Below, in pieces: positions 25,641 to 34,869 of a stretch of 64,000 nt of DNA. The notes under the pieces are model-generated. The model did not search any database and was not told where the DNA came from. It was given only the letters and a program-made list of their open reading frames with translations. Each line of letters starts with the position of its first letter. Within the stretch, counting starts at the first letter, position 1. The position numbers and the translations under genes are program-made. Location: positions 992,001 through 1,056,000 of the forward strand of contig OY969798.1 in the NCBI GenBank assembly GCA_963703165.1, written 5' to 3'. This stretch comes from JBQTKD01 sp963703165 (GTDB lineage Bacteria > Actinomycetota > Actinomycetes > Sporichthyales > Sporichthyaceae).

Positions 25641-26618
25641 ATGTCTGTTCGGGCCGGTTTCGCCGACGATGGTCCGATACGTGCTCCGGAGCGCAACCCC
25701 CGACGAGTGCGGGCGTCTGAGCCGAAGCCGACGCTGGCCGGGAACGACCGCACCAGCGATCTCGTCGAGGACCTCGACGCACTGGTCGGCATCAACGGGT
25801 CATTCTTCTCCCCCGAGACCTCCCGGCCGGGCGACCCGAAGGGTCTGACGATCTCCGCCGGCAAGGTCCTGAGCGAACCGTCCGGCCTCCGCCCCGAGGT
25901 CACTCTCCTCGTCGACTCCGCCGACAACAGCATGAGGGTGGCCCGGCTGCGCTGGTCGGCGAGCGCGCGCAACACCTCGACCGGCGCGACGCTCCCGGTG
26001 ACGCACGTGAACGCCGCACCGGACAAGGGCCAGGTCGCGTCGATCACCCGTGACTACGGCAAGCGGACCCCGAACGGTTCGGGCGCCGAGGTCGTGCTGG
26101 ACCGGACCGGCTGCGTCGTGAAGGTCAGCAAGTCCCGAGGGACGAAGCTCAAGCGTAGCCAGTCCTCGCTGCAGGCCGTCGGATCCGCCGCCGGCAAGCT
26201 CCGCAAGCTCGCCGCCAAGGGGTGTGTCGCCGTCGAGCACGAGTTGCTCAACCGCGGCCGGCGCGTCGAACTCTCCTCGTCGCTGTCCGCGATGACCGGC
26301 CGGGTCTGGCTGCTCCACGACGGGAAGATCACCGCGTCCGATCTCGACAAGTACCTGTGGCGCCGCCACCCGCGCACGATCGCCGGCGTCACCTGGGACG
26401 GCAAGATCGTGATGCTCACCGTCGACGGTCGGTCTGCAAAGAGCGTCGGCGCCTCGATGCAGGAGGCCGCGAAGATCGTCCGCGAGCTCGGCCTGCGCGA
26501 CGCCATGAATCTGGACGGTGGCGGCTCCACGACGCTCGCCGTCAACGGCAAGGTCGCGAACGGCGTTCGTACCGAACGGGCCGTGTCCGACGCGCTCGTG
26601 TGGCTTCCGAAGAACTAG
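25641..26618 (+). pseudogene. 5'-truncated phosphodiester glycosidase (NAGPA-like) paralog 1
   Basis: A 325-residue frame homologous, from about residue 36, to NAGPA/DUF2233 exported phosphodiester glycosidases: DALVGINGSFFSPETSRPGD, PKGLTISAGKVLSEPSG, a central domain, and the C-terminal signature GLRDAMNLDGGGSTTLAVNG with RAVSDALVWLPKN. The first 35 residues look non-homologous and contain no signal peptide, although the next copy has one. The ATG sits right against the palindrome with no ribosome site. I infer that the 5' end, including the signal peptide and first beta-strands, was lost. It could still be a translated but unexported protein. Confidence 0.65.
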
Positions 26619-26627
26619 GAGATTCAG

Positions 26628-27696
26628 GTGCACCGTCTTGTTCTGCCCGCGGTGTTCGTGACGGGGCTCGCAGTGTTCGCCGGCGCGGCGGCCGTCCTCA
26701 TGTCGGGTGCCGACGCCGGGACCGAGGACGCCGCTACCCACCTGTCCCTCGGCTCGGCCGATCTGCCGGAGAAGCGCACCGTGGAGCAGGTCGCGCCCGG
26801 GATCGTGCTCACCACGATCGAGCGCGGAGTCGCCTCCGCCGCCGGCACGCCCGAGAGCGGTCCTTGGGTGATCCGCACACTCACCATTGATCCGGCGGTG
26901 AGCAAGGGTCAGCTCGGGGTCGCCCGCGGGTCGGACCTCGGCCCTCGGCACCGAGGTCACGCTGCTGGTCGACTCCGCCAGGAACACGTTGAAGGTCGCC
27001 CGGCTGCGTTGGTCGGCAACCGTGCGGAACGCCGAGACGGGCAAGACCCTCACGATCGACCGGGTCAATCTGGCACCGGCGAGCAGCAGTCCCGGAGAGC
27101 TGTCGGTCATCACTCCGGACTTCGGCAGGAAGACCCCCAGCGGCGAGGGCACGGAGGTCGTGCTGGACCGCAAGGGTTGCGTGGTCAAGGTGGCCGCGGA
27201 CCGCGGGACGACGCTCTCACCGGACCAGTCGGCCCTGCAGGCCACCGGCTCCGACGCGGACGAGTTGAGCGCCCTGGCGAGCAAGGGTTGCCTGCTGGTG
27301 GAGCACAAGGTCACCGACAAGAACCGTCCGGTGAAGCTCACCAAGTCCCTCTCGGCGATGACCGGACGGGTGTGGCTGCTCAACGAAGGAAAGGTCGCGC
27401 CACCCGAGCGCGATCTCTACCTCTGGAAGCGGCACCCGCGCTCGGTCGCCGGATTCACCTGGGACGGCAAGATCGTGCTGATGACCATCGACGCCCGCCT
27501 GACCACCAGCGTCGGCACCACGATGCTCGAGACCGCGAAGGTCGCCCAGGACCTCGGCCTGCGCGACGCCATCAACCTCGACGGCGGTCGCTCGGCCACG
27601 ATGGCCATCGACGGCAAGGTCGTCAGCGGCTTCAGCAAGGAACGCGGCGTCTCCGACGCGCTCGTGTGGCTCCCGGAGGCGGGTCGGGTCAGCTGA
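26628..27696 (+). pseudogene. Phosphodiester glycosidase paralog 2 with internal deletion and frame change
   Basis: It begins with GTG at 26628 after AGGAG and encodes a signal peptide (HRLVLPAVFVTGLAVFAGAA), then ASAAGTPESGPWVIRTLTID and LGVARGSDL. At about 26937-26942 the homologous frame switches to LGTEVTLLVDSARNTLKVA, which continues to 27696 (GLRDAINLDGGRSATMAIDG, then SDALVWLPEAG). Compared with paralog 1, about 50 residues including INGSFF are missing at the junction. The deletion is not a multiple of three, so translation from the signal peptide runs out of frame. Central and C-terminal parts align throughout with paralog 1, showing tandem duplication. Confidence 0.75.
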
Positions 27697-28468
27697 TCCC
27701 GCGTAGCTCTTCGGGCTTGCGGGCACAGATGAGGACCGAGGATCCGAAGGGCAGGTCGACCCGAGAGAGCAGACGCTCGTCCAGGCGGCACATGCGGCCC
27801 AGCAGACGGTCGGCCCACCCGGCGAGCTGCGGCACCTCGACGACGTCCGCCGCCGAGACCCGCGACGGGCGACGGCGGACAGCGTCGCGAACGCGCCGTG
27901 CGAGACGTTCGGCCGCAAACATCGGGAACACCGCGGCGAAGGCGTGCGTGACCCGCTCGACCTCCATTCCGGCATCCCGCGCCGCCGCGGTCAGGCGGCG
28001 CCGGGTGTAGCGGCGGTGGTGGCCGTTCGCGACGTCGTGGTCACTCCACGCCCACTGGTACGCGGGAACGGCGAGCATCAGCGTCCCGCCCGGCTTCAGG
28101 ACCCGGGTGAGTTCGGACATCACCAGGTGTTCGGGATCACAGTGCTCGATCACGTCGAAGGCGGTCACGACATCGAAAGCGTCGTCGCGGAACGGCAGCG
28201 CCAACGCGGAACCGCACACCCCGCCCGGACGCAACCCCCGCGGGTCGACGTCCATCGAGATGGTGTTCCCGCCGGCGTCCAACCACCCGACACTGGGACC
28301 GTCGGCGCTGCCGACGTCGAGAACCCGGGCGCCTGCCGCCACCCGCGGCTCGAAGACCGTACGCAGCAGCTCGGCGCGGGCCCGGTACCACCAGTAGTCC
28401 GGCACATCCAGCGACGGCGAGCCCCCGTGGCCGGTGACAGCGTCGCGCTGCAGCAGCTTCGTGCTCAT
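27689..28468 (-). CDS. SAM-dependent methyltransferase
   Basis: A 259-residue class I methyltransferase: motif I ARVLDVGSADGPSVGWL, acidic residue in ISMDVDPRG, motif II DVVTAFDVIEHC, and LKPGGTLMLAVPAYQWAWSDHD (split in my notation by the family loop). Substrate unknown. The start at ATG 28466-28468 overlaps the stop of the glycosyltransferase gene (ATGA), indicating coupling and a joint role, perhaps modification of a polyprenyl-linked sugar or cell-surface glycan. Its last eight bases overlap the 3' end of the convergent glycosidase pseudogene. Confidence 0.85.
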   Translation of the reverse strand: MSTKLLQRDAVTGHGGSPSLDVPDYWWYRARAELLRTVFEPRVAAGARVLDVGSADGPSVGWLDAGGNTISMDVDPRGLRPGGVCGSALALPFRDDAFDVVTAFDVIEHCDPEHLVMSELTRVLKPGGTLMLAVPAYQWAWSDHDVANGHHRRYTRRRLTAAARDAGMEVERVTHAFAAVFPMFAAERLARRVRDAVRRRPSRVSAADVVEVPQLAGWADRLLGRMCRLDERLLSRVDLPFGSSVLICARKPEELRGIS

Positions 28469-29769
28469 CGGCCGAACACCCACCGACGCAGCATCAGAAA
28501 GCGGACCAGGATCGCGGCACCGTTGGCGCCGATCAGCACCAGCAATTCCGCCTGGTGACCGGGATCCGGGTGGACCGCGTGAGTGACGCCGAGCGCACCG
28601 CTGGTCATGGTCAGGGTCACCCCGAGCACGACCAGTCCCTGCAGTTGCTGGCGAGCCCGTCGCGCACGTCCCGCGATCCCGAAGGTGAAGCGTCGGTTGA
28701 GTGCGGTGTTGCCGACGGTGGTGAGCAGCAGCGTGAAGGCGTTGGCGCCCTGCGCCCCCATGCTCGGGCGGAGCAGCAGGTACAGCACCGCGTAGGCGAA
28801 CGTGCTGAGCAGACCCACCGCGCCGAAGCGGACCAGCTGGCGCAGCAGTCCCGCCTGCGCCGCGACGTCGCAGGGGGCGTGACTACGGCCCAGCTGTTCG
28901 GCAAGGTGCCTCACCGGCAGTCGACCGCGCGCGAACGAGACCAGGAGTCGGGCGATCCCGCGCAGGTCCTGCATGGCGGTGGACCGGATGTGCACTGTGC
29001 TGCCCGGGTCGTCCACCCAGTCGACGGGGATCTCGTGGATGCGCATACCCGCCCGTTCGGCCAGGACCAGCAGCTCGGTGTCGAAGAACCACGCGTTGTC
29101 CTGCACATGCGGCAGCAGGGCCGCCGCCGCATCGGCCCGGATAGCCTTGAATCCGCATTGGGCGTCGGAGAACCGGGCCCGCACGGTCGCGCGCAGCACC
29201 ACGTTGTAGGAACGAGAGATGAACTCCCGCTTGGCGCCGCGGATCACCCGCGATCCGCGGTGCAGCCGACTCCCGATCGCAAGGTCCGAGTGTCCGGACA
29301 CCAGCGGCGCGATCAACGGCAGGAGCGCCGCCAGGTCGGTGGACAGGTCGACATCCATGTAGACCAGCACCGCCGCGTCGGAGGCGGCCCAGACCTGGCG
29401 CAACGCCCGACCCCGGCCCTTCTGGTCCAGCCGGGCGACGCCGACCTCGGGGAACTCCGCCGCCAGGCGCTGCGCGATCTCAGCGGTGGCGTCGGTGCTC
29501 GCGTTGTCCGCGACGGTGATGCGGAACGAGTAGGGCATGTGCGCGCTGAGGTGACGGTGCAACCGGCGCACGCACGGCTCGAGGTCCACCTCCTCGTTGA
29601 AGACCGGGACCACGACGTCCAGCACCGGGGCACCCCCGACCTGCCCTGGACGGCCTGGCACCGGGACGGGATTGTGGAACTCGCCGCGATTCTCGGGCGA
29701 TCGCCGCGGGCCGACCAGTCCGGCCCGCGGCACAGCCTGCACCGGCGGCGTGTCGGAGAACGTCGTCAT
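28465..29769 (-). CDS. GT2 glycosyltransferase fused to GtrA-like membrane domain
   Basis: A 434-residue fusion. Residues about 48-270: family-2 glycosyltransferase (dolichyl/polyprenyl-phosphate sugar synthase type) with VVVPVFNEEVDLEPCVRRL, DNASTDATAEI, KGRGRALRQ, YMDVDLSTD (the DxD metal site), QCGFKAIRADAA and WFFDTELLVLAERAG. Residues about 305-434: four membrane helices of a GtrA-like domain (LVRFGAVGLLSTFAYAVLYL, NTALNRRFTFG, ending LMLRRWVFG). The likely job is to make a polyprenyl-phosphate sugar and help flip it for extracytoplasmic glycan assembly. The stop overlaps the methyltransferase start. Confidence 0.88.
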   Translation of the reverse strand: MTTFSDTPPVQAVPRAGLVGPRRSPENRGEFHNPVPVPGRPGQVGGAPVLDVVVPVFNEEVDLEPCVRRLHRHLSAHMPYSFRITVADNASTDATAEIAQRLAAEFPEVGVARLDQKGRGRALRQVWAASDAAVLVYMDVDLSTDLAALLPLIAPLVSGHSDLAIGSRLHRGSRVIRGAKREFISRSYNVVLRATVRARFSDAQCGFKAIRADAAAALLPHVQDNAWFFDTELLVLAERAGMRIHEIPVDWVDDPGSTVHIRSTAMQDLRGIARLLVSFARGRLPVRHLAEQLGRSHAPCDVAAQAGLLRQLVRFGAVGLLSTFAYAVLYLLLRPSMGAQGANAFTLLLTTVGNTALNRRFTFGIAGRARRARQQLQGLVVLGVTLTMTSGALGVTHAVHPDPGHQAELLVLIGANGAAILVRFLMLRRWVFGR

Positions 29770-29812
29770 GTCGACCTGCCCATCATCGGGTGCCGGAGGA
29801 AATGACGGAGCG

Positions 29813-30220
29813 TCAGCCGCGCCAACAGACGGCGGAGTACTTGGTGCCGACCGGAACCACGCCCGGGTAGCGGAAGTTCCAGGCCCGGCCGTCGGCCGAC
29901 GGTGCGGAGGTCACCATGCCGTGCTTGGCGCTGTCGGGCAGGGTGTAACCGCCGCCGATCGCCTTGCCGGTGGCGCAACCGACGAAGATCACGGTCGGCT
30001 TCGCGGGCTGGACGATCTGCCCCAACTGCGGGGCGACGCCCTTGCCGACGACCTCGAGGTGGACGACCTCGGGGCCCGCGGTCGTGGCCGCGGAAGCGGA
30101 CTTCGACATCGACCCCACGGCGACCGAGGCCACCGGCAGGACCAGACCGGCGCACACCAGCGCGCCCGCGATCCACCACGCACGTCGAGCCGCCTGCTGA
30201 TTCCTGAAGATCCCGTTCAT
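29813..30220 (-). CDS. Exported hypothetical protein
   Basis: A 135-residue protein with an N-terminal membrane segment or signal (residues about 14-36) after the basic NQQAARRAW. The exported part holds two cysteines (IFVGCATGKAIGGGY and SAVCWRG), probably a disulfide, and a Gly/aromatic-rich tail. No family recognised. ATG at 30218-30220 with GGGGGA upstream; the longer open frame in front is not supported. It lies 43 bases upstream of the glycosyltransferase in the same direction, so a shared transcript is possible. Confidence 0.6.
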   Translation of the reverse strand: MNGIFRNQQAARRAWWIAGALVCAGLVLPVASVAVGSMSKSASAATTAGPEVVHLEVVGKGVAPQLGQIVQPAKPTVIFVGCATGKAIGGGYTLPDSAKHGMVTSAPSADGRAWNFRYPGVVPVGTKYSAVCWRG

Positions 30221-30362
30221 GCTGTCCCCCAGCGCCTGGCGCTCGCATCCGGTGTCGGGCACAGATCGTGCGCCAACGGTCAGGACGCTACAAACCACCC
30301 AAGCTGGACAGCACCGTCTACGACCGTTCGGGTGACGACCGCGGGGAGTAGGTGACGGAGGA

Positions 30363-31396
30363 TCAGAACAGCGCGCCGGCCAATGCGCGACGCGCCGCCG
30401 CGACCCGCGGGTCGTTCGGTCCGGCCACCAGGAAGAGCCCCAGCAGGTGTTCGCGGGCGGCATCGCGGTCGTCGCCGCCGGTCATTCGGACCGTCTCGAT
30501 CAGGCGCTTGAAGCCCTCCTCGACCGATCCCCCCGCCACGTCCAGATCCGCGGCGAGGCACTGCGCCGCGACGTCGGACAGGTTCGCCTCAGCGTTGCTG
30601 CGCACCGTGGCGGGATCGGCCGCGTACACCCGGCGGAGCAGCCCGACCCGGGCCAGGCCCTGCTCGGCCTCCGGGTCGCCGGGCTGACGGTCCAGGGCGT
30701 CGCGATAGGCGGCCTCTGCCCCGTCCAGGTCACCGCGAGCCAGCGCCTCGAGGGCCTCCGGGTAGCGCACCGGCGGTCCTGACCGGCCGTCGTCGTCGCT
30801 CTCGTCCTCGACGTCCTCGCGGGGCGCGACCCGACCCGTGATCCCGTTCATGGTCGCGACCTTGAGGAGCTCCTCGATGACCTGGCGGATCTGGTCCTCC
30901 GGCAGCGCGCCCTGGAACAGCGGCATCGGCTGCTGGGCCACGACCGCCAGGACGGTGGGCAGCGCCTGCACCTGGATGAGCTGGGCGAGGCGCTGGTTGG
31001 CCTCGACGTCGATCTTGGCGAGCACGAATCGGCCGCCGTACTCGGTCGCCAGCTTCTCCAGCACCGGGGAGAGCTGCTTGCACGGCTCACACCAGTCCGC
31101 CCAGAAGTCCACGATGACCGGGACCTGCATCGAGGTCCCGATGACATCGGCCTCGAACGTGGCCTCGGTCACGTCGATGACGAACGGGCTCTTGCTGCCG
31201 CCGGCCGGCTTCGCCGCCGCCGGGGCGCCGCGGTGCTCGGGTCGGACCCCCAGCGCGTTGCCGCCGGGCCCCCTCCCGGCGCTCCCGGACGACCACCTGG
31301 CGGCGACGCCGGACGGCTGCCCCGGGCCTTCAACGCGGACAGGTCGATGGCTCCGTGCGTGGGGATGCGGGGGCCGGGGGGCGGTTGTGGCGGCAT
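30363..31396 (-). CDS. ybbN: YbbN-like thioredoxin/TPR protein with N-terminal frameshift
   Basis: Thioredoxin domain with the site WADWCEPCKQLSP (CxPC with Glu instead of Gly), IDVEANQRLAQLIQVQALPT, then a TPR-like C-terminal region (YPEALEALARGDLDGAEAAY). This is the CnoX/YbbN holdase-type architecture. The natural N-terminus appears to start at ATG 31394-31396 (MPPQPPPGPRIPTHGAIDL, then SALKARG), which matches the family's GxxDLxxVK start but is in a different frame. One base appears missing between about 31250 and 31300, possibly in the C5 run 31269-31273. The main frame alone would start at 31433 with an implausible N-terminus. Confidence 0.78.
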
Positions 31397-31492
31397 GTCG
31401 CCATCCTGCCTTGCCCAGGCTTGACCCGCCCAACCGGTGGGCAGGCTACGAGAGAACGGGACCCGACCCGGACGAATTCAGGAGGACAGCGC

Positions 31493-32171
31493 ATGGCCGA
31501 GACGTGGCTTCGGATCGTCACCTACAAGGCCGCGGGCGCCGGAACCGACGCCCGCGAGTACCTCGAGCAGAACATCCAGGACACCATCCGGATGCTCGAG
31601 AGCAAGTCCGGCTTCCGCGGCGGGTCACTGGGGCTACGACTCCGACGGCGACGTGATGGCGGCGGTCACGAACTGGGAGGATCTCGAGTCGATCGAGGCG
31701 GTCTCCGCGGAGCTGGCCGAGCTGCACAAGCAGCGCGCCAAGCACGGGCTCACGGACCACGCGGCGGTGAACCTTCGCCTCATCACGCACCCCACCTCGT
31801 GGGCGCCCGGCGAGTGGCAGTCGATCACCACACGCAAGGCCTCGAACTGGATGCGGGTGTACTTCTACGACCCCAAGAAGCACGACGAGGTGACCGCCGA
31901 GCATCTGCGTGCCTCGACGCAGGACGTCATCAAGGTGCTCAAGGGCCAGCAGGGTTTCCGTCTCGGCTACTGGGGGCAGGACCCGAAGGCCGGGACGATG
32001 GCCGCCATCACGTACTGGGACGGCCGCGAGTCGATCGACAAGGCCGCTCCCGAACTCGAGCGGCTGCACCAACTGCGCAAGGAGCACGGCATCGCAGGCG
32101 CGACGGTGTTGAACCTGGAACTGCTGCACACGCAGATCCCGCCGGGCGGGGCTGCCAAGGGTTGGCTGTAG
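31493..32171 (+). CDS. Two-domain ABM-like protein with +1 frameshift
   Basis: ATG 31493 with AGGAGG upstream encodes AETWLRIVTYKAAGAG, TDAREYLEQNIQDTIRMLES and KSGFRGG; the homologous continuation HWGYDSDGDVMAAVTNWED lies in another frame. Removing one G from the GGG at 31622-31624 restores a single frame of about 226 residues. The protein is two repeats of an antibiotic-biosynthesis-monooxygenase-like dimeric alpha/beta barrel: GFRGGHWGY in repeat 1 equals GFRLGYWGQ in repeat 2, and both have an (A/E)LERLHQLR-like helix. Such folds serve as heme-degrading or small monooxygenases; no specific role is assigned. Confidence 0.7.
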
Positions 32172-32181
32172 CTGTCTTCCT

Positions 32182-32221
32182 CGAAGGCGCTTCGCGGGTC
32201 AGACCCGCGCGGGCGCCTTCG
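32182..32221. terminator. Bidirectional hairpin between convergent genes
   Basis: CGAAGGCGC (32182-32190) pairs with GCGCCTTCG (32213-32221), and inside it CGCGGG pairs with CCCGCG. On the plus strand GCTTTTCC follows, a short T tract. It lies 10 bases after the ABM-like gene and overlaps the last codons of the convergent DUF3817 gene, so it may terminate both. Confidence 0.7.
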
Positions 32222-32510
32222 GCTTTTCCTGGGTCCGTAGCCAACGCTCGACGAAGAACGGGGCGAAGGGCGGGATCGCGGCCAACGCCACCTTGGCGGT
32301 GGTCGCCATGGGCCACTGCAACCGCCTCGCCACGTCGATCGTCGCAAGGATGTAGAGGATGAACAGGCCGCCGTGCACCGGGCCCATGACGTGCACCCCG
32401 GTGGGCCAGTCGTTCGTCCGCTTGAGGACGGCGAACACGATCAGGGTCAGAAAGCTGAGGCCCTCGACGAGCGAAATGACCCGCAGACGTCCGACAGGTG
32501 ATGAGAACAC
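32199..32510 (-). CDS. DUF3817 membrane protein
   Basis: A 103-residue integral membrane protein with three predicted helices (about 8-28, 40-60, 68-85): VGRLRVISLVEGLSFL, TGVHVMGPVHGGLFILYIL and TTAKVALAAIPPFAPFFVE, the DUF3817 (YdzA-like) pattern. Function unknown. The GTG at 32508-32510 has GGAG six bases away; another GTG lies directly ahead. It is divergent from the adjoining methyltransferase gene. Confidence 0.8.
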   Translation of the reverse strand: MFSSPVGRLRVISLVEGLSFLTLIVFAVLKRTNDWPTGVHVMGPVHGGLFILYILATIDVARRLQWPMATTAKVALAAIPPFAPFFVERWLRTQEKPKAPARV

Positions 32511-32588
32511 CACGTGCTCCTTAATAGCCGCGGATCCGACCCGGCAAGCCCATTGTGCAGGTCCGGAAGAACGTGGTCCGCGCCTAGC

Positions 32589-33926
32589 ATGCGGCAGGTG
32601 GGCAACAGCACAGCCGCGCAACGCGGACCGGTCACCACCGGCGACGCCCCGGGCCGCTGGATCCGGACCCTCCCGCAGCGGCCGCAGCACACCGCCGTCC
32701 CGCTGGACCGCGAGGTGGATGACGCGGTGCAGGCCTCGGCCGTGCACGCAGGGTGGCTGCTCGTCGAGGCGCACGAGCGGCTCAGCCAGTCCGGGGCGCA
32801 TCGGGTGTTCGCCACGGAACTGCATGCCTGGCACCGCTACGCACGCAACGGGGTCCGCGACCTTGTCGCTCCCCCGGAGTATCCGCAGGCCCTCGCGGTC
32901 GGCACGACGGAGTCGAACCGGCTGCGGTTCCGTCGACTGCTCGACCTGACACGTCCCGGGGACCGGGTCTTCGACATCGGCAGCGGCGCCGGCTACCTGG
33001 CGTGCCTGCTCGCCCTCGACGCCGGGATCGGGTCCTACGTGGGCATCGAGATCGCTCCGGCCAAGGCCGCCGCCGCGCAGCGGATGCTCGAGGTCAACGA
33101 CATCCCCGCCGGGGTGGTGCGGATCCAGGAGGGCGACCTCTATCGGGTCACCGCGGACGACACCGCCGGATGCACCCTGCTGACCTGCCTCGAGGTGCTC
33201 GAGCACGTCCCCGATCCGGAACTGGCGTTGCGCACGTTGGCAGCGGCGCTGCCCGCGGGGGCGGACCTGCTGTTCTCGGTCCCGTTGCACGGACGGCTGG
33301 AGAACGTGTGGGGACACCGCACGGTCTTCGACGCCGCCCGGGTCAAGACCATGCTCGACGACGCCGGGTTGTGCGCGCAGCACGTCGAGCCGCTGGCCAA
33401 CACCTGGACGTTGGTTCTCGCCTCGCACGGCACCGCTCCCTCGGCGCGAGTGCGCGAGGCCCGGCGTCGCCCGGCCGAACGCGCCAACCTCCCGCTGAGC
33501 CTGCATCAGGACTTCGAGCCGGTGCCGCGCAGCGAGTACACGTTCCTCGGCAGCGCCGCACCGGTGCCGGGCGAGGCGAAGCTCTGCCGCGTCGGACCGG
33601 ACAAGGGCCGGATCTCCTTCCCTGTCGCGGGTCTGGAGTCCTTGCGGATCCGGCTCGGCGCGATCGATCTGGCCCACGCGGAGCAGATCGACGTCTCGGC
33701 GTTCGCCGGGCCCGGCCGGGTCTGCCGCTGGACCTGGGACATAGGCGCCGAGGACCGTCCGTCGGGGTCGATGAGCTTCGCGCTGCGGCCCGGCGAGAGT
33801 GGCGGGCAGTTCAAGGGCGCTCCGCCGCGGCGGCGGGTGCACCAGGCAGATCGGGTCGAGATCAGCGTGACCATGGCGGCCGGACAGTCCGGCTCGTTCA
33901 CGGTCGACGCGGCCTATCTGCCCTGA
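32589..33926 (+). CDS. Class I methyltransferase with extra C-terminal domain
   Basis: About 445 residues. The central methyltransferase (about 110-270) has RVFDIGSGAGYLACLLAL (motif I), SYVGIEIAPAKAAAAQRML, CLEVLEHVPDPELALRTLAA and GADLLFSVPLHGRLENVWG (motif-III-like). The C-terminal 150 residues form a beta-rich domain (LRIRLGAIDLAHAEQIDVSA, then SFTVDAAYLP) of a kind I do not recognise, perhaps carbohydrate-related. Start set at ATG 32589; GTG 32598 is possible. It is divergent from DUF3817. Substrate unknown; sugar or glycan methylation is a guess from the VPLHGRLENVWGH motif. Confidence 0.72.
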   Translation: MRQVGNSTAAQRGPVTTGDAPGRWIRTLPQRPQHTAVPLDREVDDAVQASAVHAGWLLVEAHERLSQSGAHRVFATELHAWHRYARNGVRDLVAPPEYPQALAVGTTESNRLRFRRLLDLTRPGDRVFDIGSGAGYLACLLALDAGIGSYVGIEIAPAKAAAAQRMLEVNDIPAGVVRIQEGDLYRVTADDTAGCTLLTCLEVLEHVPDPELALRTLAAALPAGADLLFSVPLHGRLENVWGHRTVFDAARVKTMLDDAGLCAQHVEPLANTWTLVLASHGTAPSARVREARRRPAERANLPLSLHQDFEPVPRSEYTFLGSAAPVPGEAKLCRVGPDKGRISFPVAGLESLRIRLGAIDLAHAEQIDVSAFAGPGRVCRWTWDIGAEDRPSGSMSFALRPGESGGQFKGAPPRRRVHQADRVEISVTMAAGQSGSFTVDAAYLP

Positions 33927-33938
33927 TCGACGCGGGTG

Positions 33939-34838
33939 TCACGGGCCCTTCGGGTCCGCCGTGCCCTCGCGCACGAGTCCGGTGAGTCGCTCCAGTGCCT
34001 TGCCCAGGTCGCTCGGCACGATCCAGACCTTGTTCGCGTCGCCCTTCGCCAACTGGGGCAGCACCTGCAGGTACTGGTAGGCGAGCAACTTCTCGTCCGG
34101 GTCGCCGGCGTGGATCGCGCTGAAGACCGTCGCGATGGCCTTCGCCTCGCCCTCGGCTCGCAGCGCCGCGGCCTGGGCGTCGCCCTGCGCGCGCAGGATC
34201 GCTGCCTCGCGCTCCCCCTCCGCCGTGAGGATCTGGGACTGCTTGAAGCCCTCGGCCGTGAGGATCGACGCGCGCTTGTCCCGTTCGGCGCGCATCTGCT
34301 GTTCCATCGCGCCCTGGATGGACGGCGGCGGGTCGATCGCCTTGAGCTCGACCCGGTTGACCCGCAGGCCCCAGCGACCGGTCGCCTCATCGAGAACCCC
34401 GCGCAGCGCGGCGTTGATCTGGTCGCGGGAGGTCAGTGCCTGTTCCAGGGTGAGCCCGCCGACGACGTTGCGCAGCGTGGTCACCGTCAACTGCTCGACG
34501 CCCGCGATGTAGTTGGCGATCTCGTAGGTCGCGGCCTTGGGGTCGGTGACCTGAAAGTAGATGACGGTGTCGATGGACACCACCAGGTTGTCCTCGGTGA
34601 TCACCGGCTGGGGTGGGAAGGAGACCACCTGTTCGCGCAGGTCGATCAGGGGCCGCAGCCGGTCCACGAAGGGCACCAGCAGGGTCAGGCCCGCGTTGAG
34701 CGTCCTGGAATACCGGCCCAGTCGCTCGACGATGCCCGCCGACGCCTGCGGAACGATCCGCACCGAACGGGACAGCACCACCAGCACGAACAGGACGGCC
34801 ACGCCGATCGCGATCAGCGCCGCAACGTTGCCTTCCAT
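33939..34838 (-). CDS. SPFH/Band-7 (stomatin-like) protein
   Basis: A 299-residue stomatin/prohibitin-family membrane scaffold: N-terminal membrane helix (about 7-25), then SRSVRIVPQASAGIVERLG, TLNAGLTLLVPFVDR, LREQVVSFPPQPVITEDNL, LDEATGRWGLRVNRVELK and an Ala/Glu-rich coiled coil (about 200-250). These proteins organise membrane microdomains. The NfeD-type gene ends 31 bases upstream, the usual NfeD-SPFH pairing, so they form one unit. Confidence 0.92.
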   Translation of the reverse strand: MEGNVAALIAIGVAVLFVLVVLSRSVRIVPQASAGIVERLGRYSRTLNAGLTLLVPFVDRLRPLIDLREQVVSFPPQPVITEDNLVVSIDTVIYFQVTDPKAATYEIANYIAGVEQLTVTTLRNVVGGLTLEQALTSRDQINAALRGVLDEATGRWGLRVNRVELKAIDPPPSIQGAMEQQMRAERDKRASILTAEGFKQSQILTAEGEREAAILRAQGDAQAAALRAEGEAKAIATVFSAIHAGDPDEKLLAYQYLQVLPQLAKGDANKVWIVPSDLGKALERLTGLVREGTADPKGP

Positions 34839-34869
34839 CGGTTCCTCTCGGTCCGTGCCTGACGCCCCG

